Positions 17,837 to 26,386 of a stretch of DNA of 64,000 nt are shown here, piece by piece. A program made the translations under genes and the position numbers. This stretch comes from Desulfobacter hydrogenophilus (GTDB taxonomy: Bacteria > Desulfobacterota > Desulfobacteria > Desulfobacterales > Desulfobacteraceae). The notes under the pieces were generated by a model that worked only from the letters and a program-made list of their open reading frames with translations, was not told the DNA's origin and made no database searches. The stretch spans positions 3,536,501-3,600,500 of the forward strand of contig NZ_CP036313.1 of NCBI RefSeq assembly GCF_004319545.1. The letters run 5' to 3'. Position 1 is the stretch's first letter. Each line of letters starts with the position of its first letter.

Positions 17837-20764
17837 TTAATCCTTTGCCTTGAACCGGTCGATGTTTGGCAGGGGAAAACACATGAAAAACCAGGGCATC
17901 CATTTGAAAAATATATTGAGCAGCTTCACGATGATGGTTAAAAGAATCAGGGCGCACAAGGTCACAATGGGGATGGACAAAGAGCAGATCATCCCCAACG
18001 ACGCCCCGCTTTTATCCCTGCAGGGTCCAGCCTTTCCCACATCGGGCAGATCCTTATGAAACGGCCAGGGCAGAACGGACAGGACCAGATCGGCCAGGGT
18101 TGTTTTTTGGGCTTTCTTAACTTTCCCGCACATCATGTCTGAAAACAGGACCATGGCGCTTTTTTTATATTTGCGCAAGCCGGCCGGAGAAATGTCAAAG
18201 GGCATCCGGATCCGGACCGGGCGGGCCGGGGCGTCAACATCGAAAAACGGTGCCATTTCAAGCTTGCACGTGGCAGGGCTGATCCGGGGTTGGAACAGAT
18301 CCCCGCAATGGGGTCTTTCAAATACCAGCCGTACCACAAACCGGACGTCTTTGGTGTCCAGCAGGGGATCATGATTTAGAACATCGGAGTTGCTCCCACC
18401 GTTCAACGGCTTTTGGGCCCTGACCAGTTGATGGATATCCGTTGCCAGTGCATCCAGTTGAAGATGCAGATCCTCGGCATCTCCGGGTGGCTCCGGCAGT
18501 TCCGGGGAGAGGTTCGGAACCGGGTGGCTCTGGGAAAGGGTCAGTTCTGGATGGGGGTCGGCCAGGGGAAACAGAAAATCCGGCCATTCCTCATTCATTT
18601 TCGATTCGTCCCCCCCCACCTGAATACTTCGGTCATAGGGTGTGTCCACTGCCTCCAGATTTTCATTCCAGGCAAGAATTTCAACCAGGGCTTGGGATAA
18701 TGCCGGAATAATTCGGATATTTCGGTGCCCCGTGTTGGGAAAAAACAAGACCTCCTGTTCTTCGCCACTGATCACCTTGGTTTTAAGGAATGTAACCCAT
18801 TTCTGAATGGTTGCATCCGTGCCTGGGGGTTTTCCAAATACCTGCCTGACTGCCTCGGCATGGAGTTGCGGGCAATGGGTTTCCAGATCCGATGCAAATT
18901 GGATAAAGGGGTACCAATTTCCGGTTTTGGCCTGGCCAAAAACCGTTTGGAGCCAGGTATCGCTGAATGCTTCCACATCTATAAATTGTCCGGAATCCAG
19001 GTCGGCCGCCACATTTTCCGGATCAATGGTCGCGATTGTCTCTTCCACATGCGCTTCAAAAGTCCAATAAAAAACAAGCAGGGACCACAGAGATTTTTCC
19101 AGTCCGGCTGAATCCAGGCCGTCCATGTTGAGGGTTTGAACCACCTGGTGCTGGGTCGCCGGTAATTTTATTTTTTTCAGGCAATGGACCAGCTTGCCCA
19201 GATCCGTATGAAATCCAGGCACAATCCCTGACACTGCGGCCTCTTTGATCGCTGGAAAGCCACGTTCCAACGCGTTGGAAAAATCCGGAAAACTTTGTTT
19301 AGACCCGGATATCAATGACGAAAGAATCGACAGCAGGGCGGTACGGAACCCCGGCGTAAACCCCGGAACAGATATTACCCGGGTCTTGACTTTTTCGGCC
19401 TGGCTCTGGGCACCGTACAGCACCCAGGAAAGCTTGAGGTAAATTTCAAATTTCCAAAAATCCAGCAGTTTGTCCCACACCGTGAATAGGGAACCGTTTT
19501 GGGATTGGGTTTGGTAACCGCTGACCGCCAGGTTTTCAACGGCCAGGTCCAAGAACAGCCGGATATCCAGCCGGGTGTCGGTGAGGGTTTTTACCAGTTC
19601 TTCTTCACCGGCACTTAAAAGGGGCAGGGCAGTTAATAAATTGGTGTCCTTTTCTTTTTCGGCGATTTTTGCCCATACCCCGGGCAGATGATCAGAAAGA
19701 AACCGGGCAAAATCCAGAAGCACATACCAGGAACCGGTCTGGATTTCATCCCGGGCCTTTCGGATGTTCCGGATCAGATCCAGGTCAGGCTCGGGTATAT
19801 TTAATCCAAAATTGGCGGATGGCAAACCCTGTTCGCTATTTACGCGTTTATCGGTTTCAGCCTGTTCGATCATGGCTTTCCAGGGTGCGATCACATCGGC
19901 GTACAAAATGTGTCTGTACAAGTCGGTACCGCCGTCGTCGGAGGGGACAGGACTTGCAATCAACGTATCCTGATCGCTGCCTGTGTAAGCTGGCGCATCC
20001 ATCCATCCATCCCTTTGAGTGACGGGAATAAGACCGCCAAACACCTGCCTGAAACGGTCACACCGGTCCGGATAGGTGACCGGAAACAGGGGATGCTGTT
20101 CCTCGTTTGGCAGAATGCGCATCACAGCAATATTGTCGTCTCCATGGACGCCCAGTTTTTGCCAGGCCATGCCCGTGGACGTGGCCACAAAGCCGAATTC
20201 TTCGGTGACTTTTTTTTGATTTGTTTTCAGAGCCCGCACCACAAAGGTGGCCCGTTCCCGGGCGCTGGGGTCAACAGGGTAATCGGCAAGCCCCTTTTGC
20301 CCGGAAACAAGAGACCCGGTCACCACATAATATCGCTTGTGGGCCGGCTGAAATAGTTTGACTTCATCCGTGGAAGCCATATCAGGCAGGGCTGCGGGGG
20401 TTTTTATTCGCTGTTTTATCTGGTCGGTCCGCTTTTCCCGGGAATAATTTTGAACCAGCTGTTTGGTCGTATTGTAGCCTTTTGGCAGGAAAACCCCGGG
20501 CCGGGTGATTTCCACAGGTTTGGGGGTGGGCATGGGATTGCGCCAGGTTTCGGGCCGGGCCACCCACTCGGCCAAACGCCAGGGGGCGTGGGTCAGCATG
20601 GCGATCATTTCATCCATGAACAGGTCATTGGCAAACCGCAGAATTACCGGCCGGACCATCCCGTTCTGCCCGGATCCGGGCACGCGCATCCATGCGCTTT
20701 GTTCTCCCCAGATCGCAGAAGGGGCCATCCACAGGATGTTGTGTTGTTTCATCTGGGTTACCAT
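17837..20764 (-). CDS. Uncharacterised 975-aa eCIS protein with C-terminal membrane segment
   Basis: No family recognised. Most of the protein is soluble and Trp-rich at the N-terminus (HNILWMAPSAIWGEQSAW). Residues about 250-650 look mostly helical. Near residues 760-780 there is an acidic segment and a predicted helix (LHLQLDALATDIHQLV). The last about 60 residues contain a strong hydrophobic stretch (LSIPIVTLCALILLTIIVKL), so the protein could be anchored in a membrane by its C-terminus. It sits between spike and gp25 genes. The start at 20764 has AGGA 5 bases upstream and overlaps the spike stop by 7 bp. A role in membrane attachment or particle anchoring is possible but not shown. Confidence 0.8.
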   Translation of the reverse strand: MVTQMKQHNILWMAPSAIWGEQSAWMRVPGSGQNGMVRPVILRFANDLFMDEMIAMLTHAPWRLAEWVARPETWRNPMPTPKPVEITRPGVFLPKGYNTTKQLVQNYSREKRTDQIKQRIKTPAALPDMASTDEVKLFQPAHKRYYVVTGSLVSGQKGLADYPVDPSARERATFVVRALKTNQKKVTEEFGFVATSTGMAWQKLGVHGDDNIAVMRILPNEEQHPLFPVTYPDRCDRFRQVFGGLIPVTQRDGWMDAPAYTGSDQDTLIASPVPSDDGGTDLYRHILYADVIAPWKAMIEQAETDKRVNSEQGLPSANFGLNIPEPDLDLIRNIRKARDEIQTGSWYVLLDFARFLSDHLPGVWAKIAEKEKDTNLLTALPLLSAGEEELVKTLTDTRLDIRLFLDLAVENLAVSGYQTQSQNGSLFTVWDKLLDFWKFEIYLKLSWVLYGAQSQAEKVKTRVISVPGFTPGFRTALLSILSSLISGSKQSFPDFSNALERGFPAIKEAAVSGIVPGFHTDLGKLVHCLKKIKLPATQHQVVQTLNMDGLDSAGLEKSLWSLLVFYWTFEAHVEETIATIDPENVAADLDSGQFIDVEAFSDTWLQTVFGQAKTGNWYPFIQFASDLETHCPQLHAEAVRQVFGKPPGTDATIQKWVTFLKTKVISGEEQEVLFFPNTGHRNIRIIPALSQALVEILAWNENLEAVDTPYDRSIQVGGDESKMNEEWPDFLFPLADPHPELTLSQSHPVPNLSPELPEPPGDAEDLHLQLDALATDIHQLVRAQKPLNGGSNSDVLNHDPLLDTKDVRFVVRLVFERPHCGDLFQPRISPATCKLEMAPFFDVDAPARPVRIRMPFDISPAGLRKYKKSAMVLFSDMMCGKVKKAQKTTLADLVLSVLPWPFHKDLPDVGKAGPCRDKSGASLGMICSLSIPIVTLCALILLTIIVKLLNIFFKWMPWFFMCFPLPNIDRFKAKD

Positions 20765-21444
20765 ATGTTTCCTGCTCCCGGTGTATAGGATGCACTGACC
20801 ACGCTGTTGGTGATCACGGTCTGGGCCTGGACCACCCCACTAAATATGGACATGGGCGCGTCTACTTTGACCTGGGCCGCAGACACCGTCACCAGGGTGG
20901 CCTGTACTTTGACCTCCAGGGGGGTGTTTACCGTAACCCCCTGGGTGTTCACGGTTATCGTGGTGCCGGCCGTGCTGAATTCAATTTTTCCGCCCCCGGC
21001 GTCGGTAAGTTCCCCGCTGGTTCCGCCTGGCGTGGTGAATTTTATGGTGGCCTCGGCCGCTGTCTCTTCTTCAATTGCAATGCGGGTTCCGGCCTTGCCT
21101 ACCAAGGTCCATCGGTCCACCGCGTTTCCACTGCCCCCCAGGGTTTCCGGCGCCTGATTATTGCCGTTCCATAAAGATCCCAGAATGACGGGATAGCGGC
21201 TGTCGCCGTTGATAAATGACACCACCACCTCGTCATCCACATCGGGAATGAAAAACGTACCCTTGTTACTGCCGGCGCAGGGCACAGCCACCCTGGCCCA
21301 AAGCGTTCCTTCCTGTTGTGTGGCGCTGGAATGAGACAGCAGACTGATCTGGACACGATTCAACTGTTCAGGATCGTTTACGGACGTGACTTTGGCCAGA
21401 TGCAGATCCTGATTCAGGCCGGGCTTTTGTAGCGGTGCCAACAT
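20758..21444 (-). CDS. Spike protein, gpV/gp5-like OB-fold and beta-helix (VgrG C-terminal half)
   Basis: A 228-aa protein. Residues about 15-100 form an OB-fold typical of gpV/VgrG: KVTSVNDPEQLNRVQISL, then WARVAVPCAG, FFIPDVDDEVVVSF and PVILGSLWNG. After that come repeated valine/threonine strands (TTITVNTQGVTVNTPLEVKV) that fit a trimeric beta-helix needle. In Afp/PVC the hub and spike are usually one VgrG-like chain; here they are separate genes. The start at 21444 is preferred over 21477 because GGAGG of the preceding gene lies upstream, although the spacing is long (about 14 bases). No PAAR tip gene was seen in the window. Confidence 0.88.
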   Translation of the reverse strand: MLAPLQKPGLNQDLHLAKVTSVNDPEQLNRVQISLLSHSSATQQEGTLWARVAVPCAGSNKGTFFIPDVDDEVVVSFINGDSRYPVILGSLWNGNNQAPETLGGSGNAVDRWTLVGKAGTRIAIEEETAAEATIKFTTPGGTSGELTDAGGGKIEFSTAGTTITVNTQGVTVNTPLEVKVQATLVTVSAAQVKVDAPMSIFSGVVQAQTVITNSVVSASYTPGAGNIW

Positions 21445-21455
21445 ATTAATTATAT

Positions 21456-22550
21456 TTATCCTCCCAGATAGGCACATTCGGCGTGGAATGTGGTTTTATA
21501 TCCCGTTTCCAAATTAAAGTGATGCCGTACCCGGGTGACGAAATAGGTATTTTCGAACCGGGGTCCCACACCGGCAAGTGTCAGGTGGGTTCCCACCCGG
21601 ATGGCCGGATTTCCTTGGGTTACGCCCTGGGCACAGACAAATTTTCGTGCCCGTTGTGAAAAACCGGCGTTAACCAGGGCCTGGGCCTCAATGTCGTCCG
21701 CAGCCCCGGTCCGGGACAAATGTTCACTGCGTTCTCCCAACGTCTGGGAAAGAAACTGCGCCCCGCTTCGTCCCTGTCCGGGACCGTAGTCCACGGACGT
21801 GTCGCTTTCCACGTTGATTTGTTCGCCGGCACCCACATCCCAGCCGGTAAAGGTGACCTTGTTGACCTGGTGGGCCAGATCCGCCATGATCCGGATACTC
21901 TCCAGCTGGCTGTTCATTTCCAGGCTCACTTCATTGCGTCGAACCTCGGATCGGGGGGCCACGGTCAGGACATCTTCGGCCATCCAAAGATCCCCGTCAT
22001 GCCGGTCGATGAGCCGTCTTAGAAAAGCCAGGTCCGATTCGTTGAGTTGAAGTTGAGCATCCACCGGTTGGTCCATGCCCGTAATATCCGTTTGCACCCC
22101 CAGGTCCGATGCCGCAGACTCTATGATAGAACGTAAGGTGTCGGCTTCAAAGCGCCGGGTGCGCCGGGTCATCCTGGCCGTTTGAAGGAGATCTTCGGCC
22201 AAAACCATTAATCTGGGTTCACTGTCACCGCCCATCTGCATTTCCAGGGCTGTGATCGTTCCCCTGAACAATTCCACCGGATCATTGTTGTCTCCCCCCA
22301 GAACCCGTATGGATTTGCCCAGGGACAATAAATCATTGTCATCGTACTCAAAAGCCAGGTCATTGCCCCGTCCTTCCACGGTGGCGGAATTGAAAAAATT
22401 TAATTCCATGGCGGCCATGCCCTGATCCGTTTCAGACAGATCCATGCTTATCAAAAGGTTTTGGACCATATCATTAACCAAGCCTTCCACCTCGATAACC
22501 GGCCGGGCGATATAAATATCCATTTGGGATACCGGCGTTTCTTCGGTCAT
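21456..22550 (-). CDS. Hub protein, phage late control D / gp27-like
   Basis: A 364-aa protein of the GPD/gp27 type: N-terminal strand region with AAMELNFFNS, middle VLAEDLLQTARMTRRTRRFE, then the family-like ESDLAFLRRLIDRHDGDLWM, and C-terminal GVGPRFENTYFVTRVRHHF. It forms the trimeric hub onto which the tube and spike dock. The ATG at 22550 begins 2 bp after the stop of the 58-aa gene; a TTG at 22556 is a less likely start. The motif GATTGATCATG at this junction is the same as at the preceding gene start. Confidence 0.9.
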   Translation of the reverse strand: MTEETPVSQMDIYIARPVIEVEGLVNDMVQNLLISMDLSETDQGMAAMELNFFNSATVEGRGNDLAFEYDDNDLLSLGKSIRVLGGDNNDPVELFRGTITALEMQMGGDSEPRLMVLAEDLLQTARMTRRTRRFEADTLRSIIESAASDLGVQTDITGMDQPVDAQLQLNESDLAFLRRLIDRHDGDLWMAEDVLTVAPRSEVRRNEVSLEMNSQLESIRIMADLAHQVNKVTFTGWDVGAGEQINVESDTSVDYGPGQGRSGAQFLSQTLGERSEHLSRTGAADDIEAQALVNAGFSQRARKFVCAQGVTQGNPAIRVGTHLTLAGVGPRFENTYFVTRVRHHFNLETGYKTTFHAECAYLGG

Positions 22551-22552
22551 GA

Positions 22553-22729
22553 TCAATCCGCCATTAGTCTTACCCGGCGATATTCAATCCGCCGGATCGT
22601 TTCTATTAACTTATGCTCTGACTCATTGCTTTCCTGTGACGGCTCGCCTTGGGGTGTCTCTTCCGGCGATCTATCATTATCGTCCGGCATGGCAATACTC
22701 GAGTCCACTTCATCAATGGTAATACCCAT
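22553..22729 (-). CDS. Small acidic protein between tube-initiator and hub genes
   Basis: A 58-aa hydrophilic protein starting at ATG 22729, with GAGG 7 bases upstream. It has an acidic first half (DDNDRSPEETPQG) and a C-terminal charged helix (HKLIETIRRIEYRRVRL). No homologue recognised. It sits tightly between two eCIS structural genes and shares their junction motif, which supports it being real. It may be a chaperone or assembly factor for the hub; this is a guess from position only. Confidence 0.6.
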   Translation of the reverse strand: MGITIDEVDSSIAMPDDNDRSPEETPQGEPSQESNESEHKLIETIRRIEYRRVRLMAD

Positions 22730-22731
22730 GA

Positions 22732-23784
22732 TCAATCCTCAAAGGTTATGCCTGGTTCAATATCGGCTGACACACCCACATCCGCAGACATACTTGCCTC
22801 GGCCTTCGCACTGAACCCGCCGTCAAGTCCTGCGGACATGTTGGCGTCCAGCTGGAAATCTGTATCAAAATGGCTTTCAAGATCAAATGAGACCCCGGCC
22901 CCCATAGACGCGTTCACCGATTGCTTCAGGTTCCCAAACTGTGCCGCGGTTTCGCTGTTTGCCTTAAGACTGATGCCGGCTTGGGCGTTCAATGACACAT
23001 TGGCCCGGGCAGACGCCTGCAGGTTGGGCAGCACCAGTTCATTGACTTCGGGTAGACGCATGTTCTCAATGCCGTTTGCCGCTGCCACGGCCCGGGCTGC
23101 CGTTGAATTGCCTGCGGCCATAGAATTTCCCGATGCCACCGTATCCGTAACACTGGTATTGGAACCGGTCCGGTTTACCGGTGAATTGCCGGAAGGGGTT
23201 CCCGACCGGGTTGCCGGATCATTGGTGCCCGGTGTGACGTCCCCGGCCGTATTATTGGCGGGATTTACACTGGTGTTGGGGTCAAAATTGCGCTGCTGCT
23301 GGGTCATGGACAAGGTAACAACGGCCCGCAGGGGCACGCCTTCCGAAGAAAAAAAGTCCAGCTTTTCCCGGTATGAGTCAATATATCCCTCAAACCAGAT
23401 GGTGCCCCATTGAAAAATTACGATGGACGGAATCTTTCGGTTCCGGTTGTTCCGCCGGGGACGCTGTTGTGCCGGATCCATCATCCGGCCCAGCAGGTTG
23501 GTCCGGGTGCGGACATCCGCACCGTCCCGGGTGGTATCGAAAATCAGCGCCATGCTGAGCTTGGCCGTTGTTTCTGTGACGGAAACCTGGGCTGGCTGGT
23601 TTCTGCGCCCTTTTTGCACACTGTTGGTAAAGGTGATGTCCAGGGATTCAGGATTGAAATGCACCGTTACCTTATTGTCCCGTTGTTCATTATCGGAAAG
23701 GGTCTGACCGTTTTCATCGGTTTTGGGCATGAAAACAGCCGTGGTCTGTAATTCCTCTCGCGGTCTGGGATGTGTATCCGGCAT
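22732..23784 (-). CDS. Contractile injection system tube-initiator/LysM-like protein (CIS_tube, Afp7-like)
   Basis: A 350-aa protein. The N-terminal about 180 residues match the CIS_tube domain (KVTVHFNPESLDITFTN, FDTTRDGADVRTRTN, IVIFQWGTIWFEGYIDSY). The C-terminal half is low in complexity and Asn/Ser/Ala-rich, with many ANANxSx-type repeats (SARANVSLNAQAG), ending in an acidic tail. In Afp-type particles the corresponding protein links tube and hub. The overlong tail compared with the classical Afp7 LysM domain is unusual. It lies after the second tube gene by 3 bp. Confidence 0.85.
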   Translation of the reverse strand: MPDTHPRPREELQTTAVFMPKTDENGQTLSDNEQRDNKVTVHFNPESLDITFTNSVQKGRRNQPAQVSVTETTAKLSMALIFDTTRDGADVRTRTNLLGRMMDPAQQRPRRNNRNRKIPSIVIFQWGTIWFEGYIDSYREKLDFFSSEGVPLRAVVTLSMTQQQRNFDPNTSVNPANNTAGDVTPGTNDPATRSGTPSGNSPVNRTGSNTSVTDTVASGNSMAAGNSTAARAVAAANGIENMRLPEVNELVLPNLQASARANVSLNAQAGISLKANSETAAQFGNLKQSVNASMGAGVSFDLESHFDTDFQLDANMSAGLDGGFSAKAEASMSADVGVSADIEPGITFED

Positions 23785-23787
23785 ATT

Positions 23788-24318
23788 TCACTCTCCGGTT
23801 TCTTGTTCTAAATTGTCTTTATGAATCAATCCCTCATGTACAAAATGCAACTCCTCAATAGCTGCCTGGGTAAAGGTGGAATTAAAATCGGCCGTTTTAA
23901 ACTTGGTCGGCAATGCATTCAACATTTCCCAGGCCATGACCGGCTTTTTTTCTCCGTTGACATCAAAATCAAACAAGGTGACTTCAGCCTTCAGGCGATA
24001 CGCATAGGCGCCCTTGGCCACCAGTTCGAACCATTTCCACAAATCCCGGTTCCGGGTGACGCCCCGCTTCAGGATGACGGTGGAAAAGCTGACCCGTCCG
24101 GCCCGCTGGATTTCACCATAATTACGTCCACCGGCCTTGATGGCCTTAGGCTCCATGGTGGCTTCCAGACCGCTGCATTCGGAAAATGCCCCGCCGCACA
24201 GCAGACGCTCTCCACTGGCGCCGGGATGATCAGCAGACACGGTAAACCGTACTTCAAACCGGAATACCGGCAGCGGATAATCCAGGATGGTTCCCCTGTT
24301 TTCCCCCTGGCCGCTCAT
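23788..24318 (-). CDS. Second tail tube protein (gp19-like, TIGR02241-like)
   Basis: A 176-aa tube protein. The family signature is visible in FRFEVRFTV, CSGLEATMEPKAIKAGGRNY, VILKRGVTRNRDLWKWF and VMAWEMLNALPTKF, ending in AAIEELHFVHEGL. It is longer than the 150-aa main tube protein and likely forms the ring that adapts tube to hub (Afp5-like), by analogy with Afp which has several tube paralogues. Its ATG overlaps the second sheath gene stop by 4 bp. Confidence 0.9.
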   Translation of the reverse strand: MSGQGENRGTILDYPLPVFRFEVRFTVSADHPGASGERLLCGGAFSECSGLEATMEPKAIKAGGRNYGEIQRAGRVSFSTVILKRGVTRNRDLWKWFELVAKGAYAYRLKAEVTLFDFDVNGEKKPVMAWEMLNALPTKFKTADFNSTFTQAAIEELHFVHEGLIHKDNLEQETGE

Positions 24319-25904
24319 CCGGATTCTCCCCCGAACAATACGGCCCGGTCCCGCTCCATCAGGATATCCACGGCAATGGCTTCAATGGGTACAGCCGGCT
24401 GTAAAGAGACGTTGGCAATAAGGCGGCCGTTGTCAATATCGTTTTGGGTCATGGTGGAACGGCCGCAGGCCACAGAATAGGCGTCATTGGCCGACTTTCC
24501 CCGAAGCCCGTTCTTCAGGTAGATTCGGTGAAGCAGGTCGGTCAGGCTGCTTTTAATGGATCGCCAGACCCGTTCGGAACCCGGTTCAAACACATAATCC
24601 AGCCCGATGCGGTGGGCGGCCCGCTGGATCAGAATCATGATCCGGCGCACGGCCCCGTACCGGTAGTTGCCGTGAAGCACAGCCGTGACATCGGACTGAA
24701 GACGAATCCCGTCCGGAACAAAATCAAACCAGGATACCTGATCGGCAAAGCTAAGCCCCGTTGTCAGGCGTGAGCCATAGGCATCAATATTCCGGGGTGA
24801 GAGATCATAGGCGGTTTCCACATAGGACCCGGCCACGCTTCGAAATGCGCCGATTCTCCCGGATTGGGCAGCCAGAATACCCAAAAGTATGCCTTCCGGG
24901 GGTTCCAGGGCATCGGGCAGATTTCCGGAGCGATCGGTTTTCAGCCAGGGGAAACACAGCTGAAGGTGTTTGTAGTCGGTTTCGTTATGTTCCGCTTCAG
25001 CCAACAGATTGTCCGCAACAAAATCTTCAAATTCCTTTAGAATATTATTGACCGGAATGGGCAGACCGGCAACCAGCTGAACCGTGGGGTTATGGGCTGA
25101 TAAAAAGGTCAGGATATGTTTCACCACCCGTTTCCACACGGCAAAGGCCGTGGCCGTATACTCGGGCAGTTTCTCATATTCGGCATAAAACCAGTCCGGT
25201 TCGGCTTCGGATTCGCTGCAGGGCACAAACACTTCTGTCTTTTCCACGACTTGCTTTTCAGGGGTTTCACCGGCCGGATTTCCCAGGACATCCACAAGAT
25301 CCGGAAAACAGACATAGGTCACATCGGAAAGGCCGGCCAGATGGGACACCCCATACCAGTCATCAACCGGTGACGCCCCGTGGGGGATGGCGGGAAACCA
25401 AATATGAAGCCACTCCTTTTGGGTGAATATTTCCATATCCCCTATAGCCGCGTCGGATTTTTCTTTTCCCCAAATCAGGGTATAGAGCTGCCTGGCTTTT
25501 TCTATGTCCGGGGCATGGTAGGGCAACGGTGACCCCATGCAGATGAAATAACACTTTCGGCCGCCCTGGCGGAAAAATGCCTTGATGGCTGCCCCGGCGT
25601 AATGGGGCAGATAATGGGCCTCAACCTGGACGGCTTCAAATCCCAGGCGATTTTCACCAAATATGGCCAAAAATGCATCCCAGGATTCCAGGGGCACCGG
25701 GGTATTTCGGATTACCCCGGGTTCCGTATCCAGCCGTTGGATCTTATCCCTGTCCCACCCATACCCGTTCAGCCATTGTTTCAAGGTGTTGGAGAACAAC
25801 GGTGTCCGGGCAAGGGGGGCAAAGCCGATAAAGCAGGCCACGTCCATCCTGTCCTGGGCTGCCTGCCGGATCGGGGGCAGGTTATTGAAGGTGATACCGC
25901 GCAT
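24315..25904 (-). CDS. Tail sheath protein 2
   Basis: A 529-aa sheath subunit. N-terminal RQAAQDRMDVACFIGFAPLARTP replaces the usual sheath start and lacks the PGVYVEE motif of the first sheath. The C-terminal sheath core is clear: VWRSIKSSLTDLLHRIY, GRSTMTQNDIDNGRLIANVSL. Afp-type systems carry more than one sheath paralogue, and the variant one often occupies the end or baseplate-proximal ring. It is read after the main tube gene (6 bp). Confidence 0.9.
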   Translation of the reverse strand: MRGITFNNLPPIRQAAQDRMDVACFIGFAPLARTPLFSNTLKQWLNGYGWDRDKIQRLDTEPGVIRNTPVPLESWDAFLAIFGENRLGFEAVQVEAHYLPHYAGAAIKAFFRQGGRKCYFICMGSPLPYHAPDIEKARQLYTLIWGKEKSDAAIGDMEIFTQKEWLHIWFPAIPHGASPVDDWYGVSHLAGLSDVTYVCFPDLVDVLGNPAGETPEKQVVEKTEVFVPCSESEAEPDWFYAEYEKLPEYTATAFAVWKRVVKHILTFLSAHNPTVQLVAGLPIPVNNILKEFEDFVADNLLAEAEHNETDYKHLQLCFPWLKTDRSGNLPDALEPPEGILLGILAAQSGRIGAFRSVAGSYVETAYDLSPRNIDAYGSRLTTGLSFADQVSWFDFVPDGIRLQSDVTAVLHGNYRYGAVRRIMILIQRAAHRIGLDYVFEPGSERVWRSIKSSLTDLLHRIYLKNGLRGKSANDAYSVACGRSTMTQNDIDNGRLIANVSLQPAVPIEAIAVDILMERDRAVLFGGESG

Positions 25905-25909
25905 GCTGT

Positions 25910-26362
25910 TTATCCTTCAGCGTAGCGGATGCCTTCGGCGGAAAGCACCAGCTCCTCCATGGCCACATCCGATCCGCCTTTGGCATTCAGGCTGGGACCG
26001 GTGTATTTGATGGGCACGGAATTTTGGAGGGTCCAGCGCATGACTGTGTTCTGGTTGGTCTCGTCCATCATGGTGATGGTCACGTTCCGTTGGGCGGTCC
26101 AGCCTTCCCTGCGGGTCAGGTTTATCCAGTCCCACAGATCCTGGGATTTGATGATGCCCCGTTTCAAGGTCACGTCGCTGACCTTGCTGATATTGGGAAT
26201 TTTACGGACCTGGTTTTCCGGATCATTTCCGTTTCTGTATTCCGCCATGGTGATTTCCGCGCCTAACCCGGTCACTTCGGAAAAGCCCGCTGAAATATCC
26301 TGCCCGTTGAATTCGACCAGAAAATTAAACGCGCTGTACGGTGATGTTCGTTGATTTGACAT
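25910..26362 (-). CDS. Main tail tube protein (gp19-like, Afp1-like)
   Basis: A 150-aa tube subunit of normal length. Key motifs are FNFLVEFNGQDISAGFSEVTGL, KRGIIKSQDLWDWINLTRREG, MRWTLQNSVPIKYTGPSLNA and a terminal VAMEELVLSAEGI. It forms the inner tube that is driven through the target envelope. It follows the first sheath gene by 24 bp, in the usual sheath-tube order. Confidence 0.95.
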   Translation of the reverse strand: MSNQRTSPYSAFNFLVEFNGQDISAGFSEVTGLGAEITMAEYRNGNDPENQVRKIPNISKVSDVTLKRGIIKSQDLWDWINLTRREGWTAQRNVTITMMDETNQNTVMRWTLQNSVPIKYTGPSLNAKGGSDVAMEELVLSAEGIRYAEG

Positions 26363-26386
26363 GATTGATTCTCCTTACGGTCTTTG

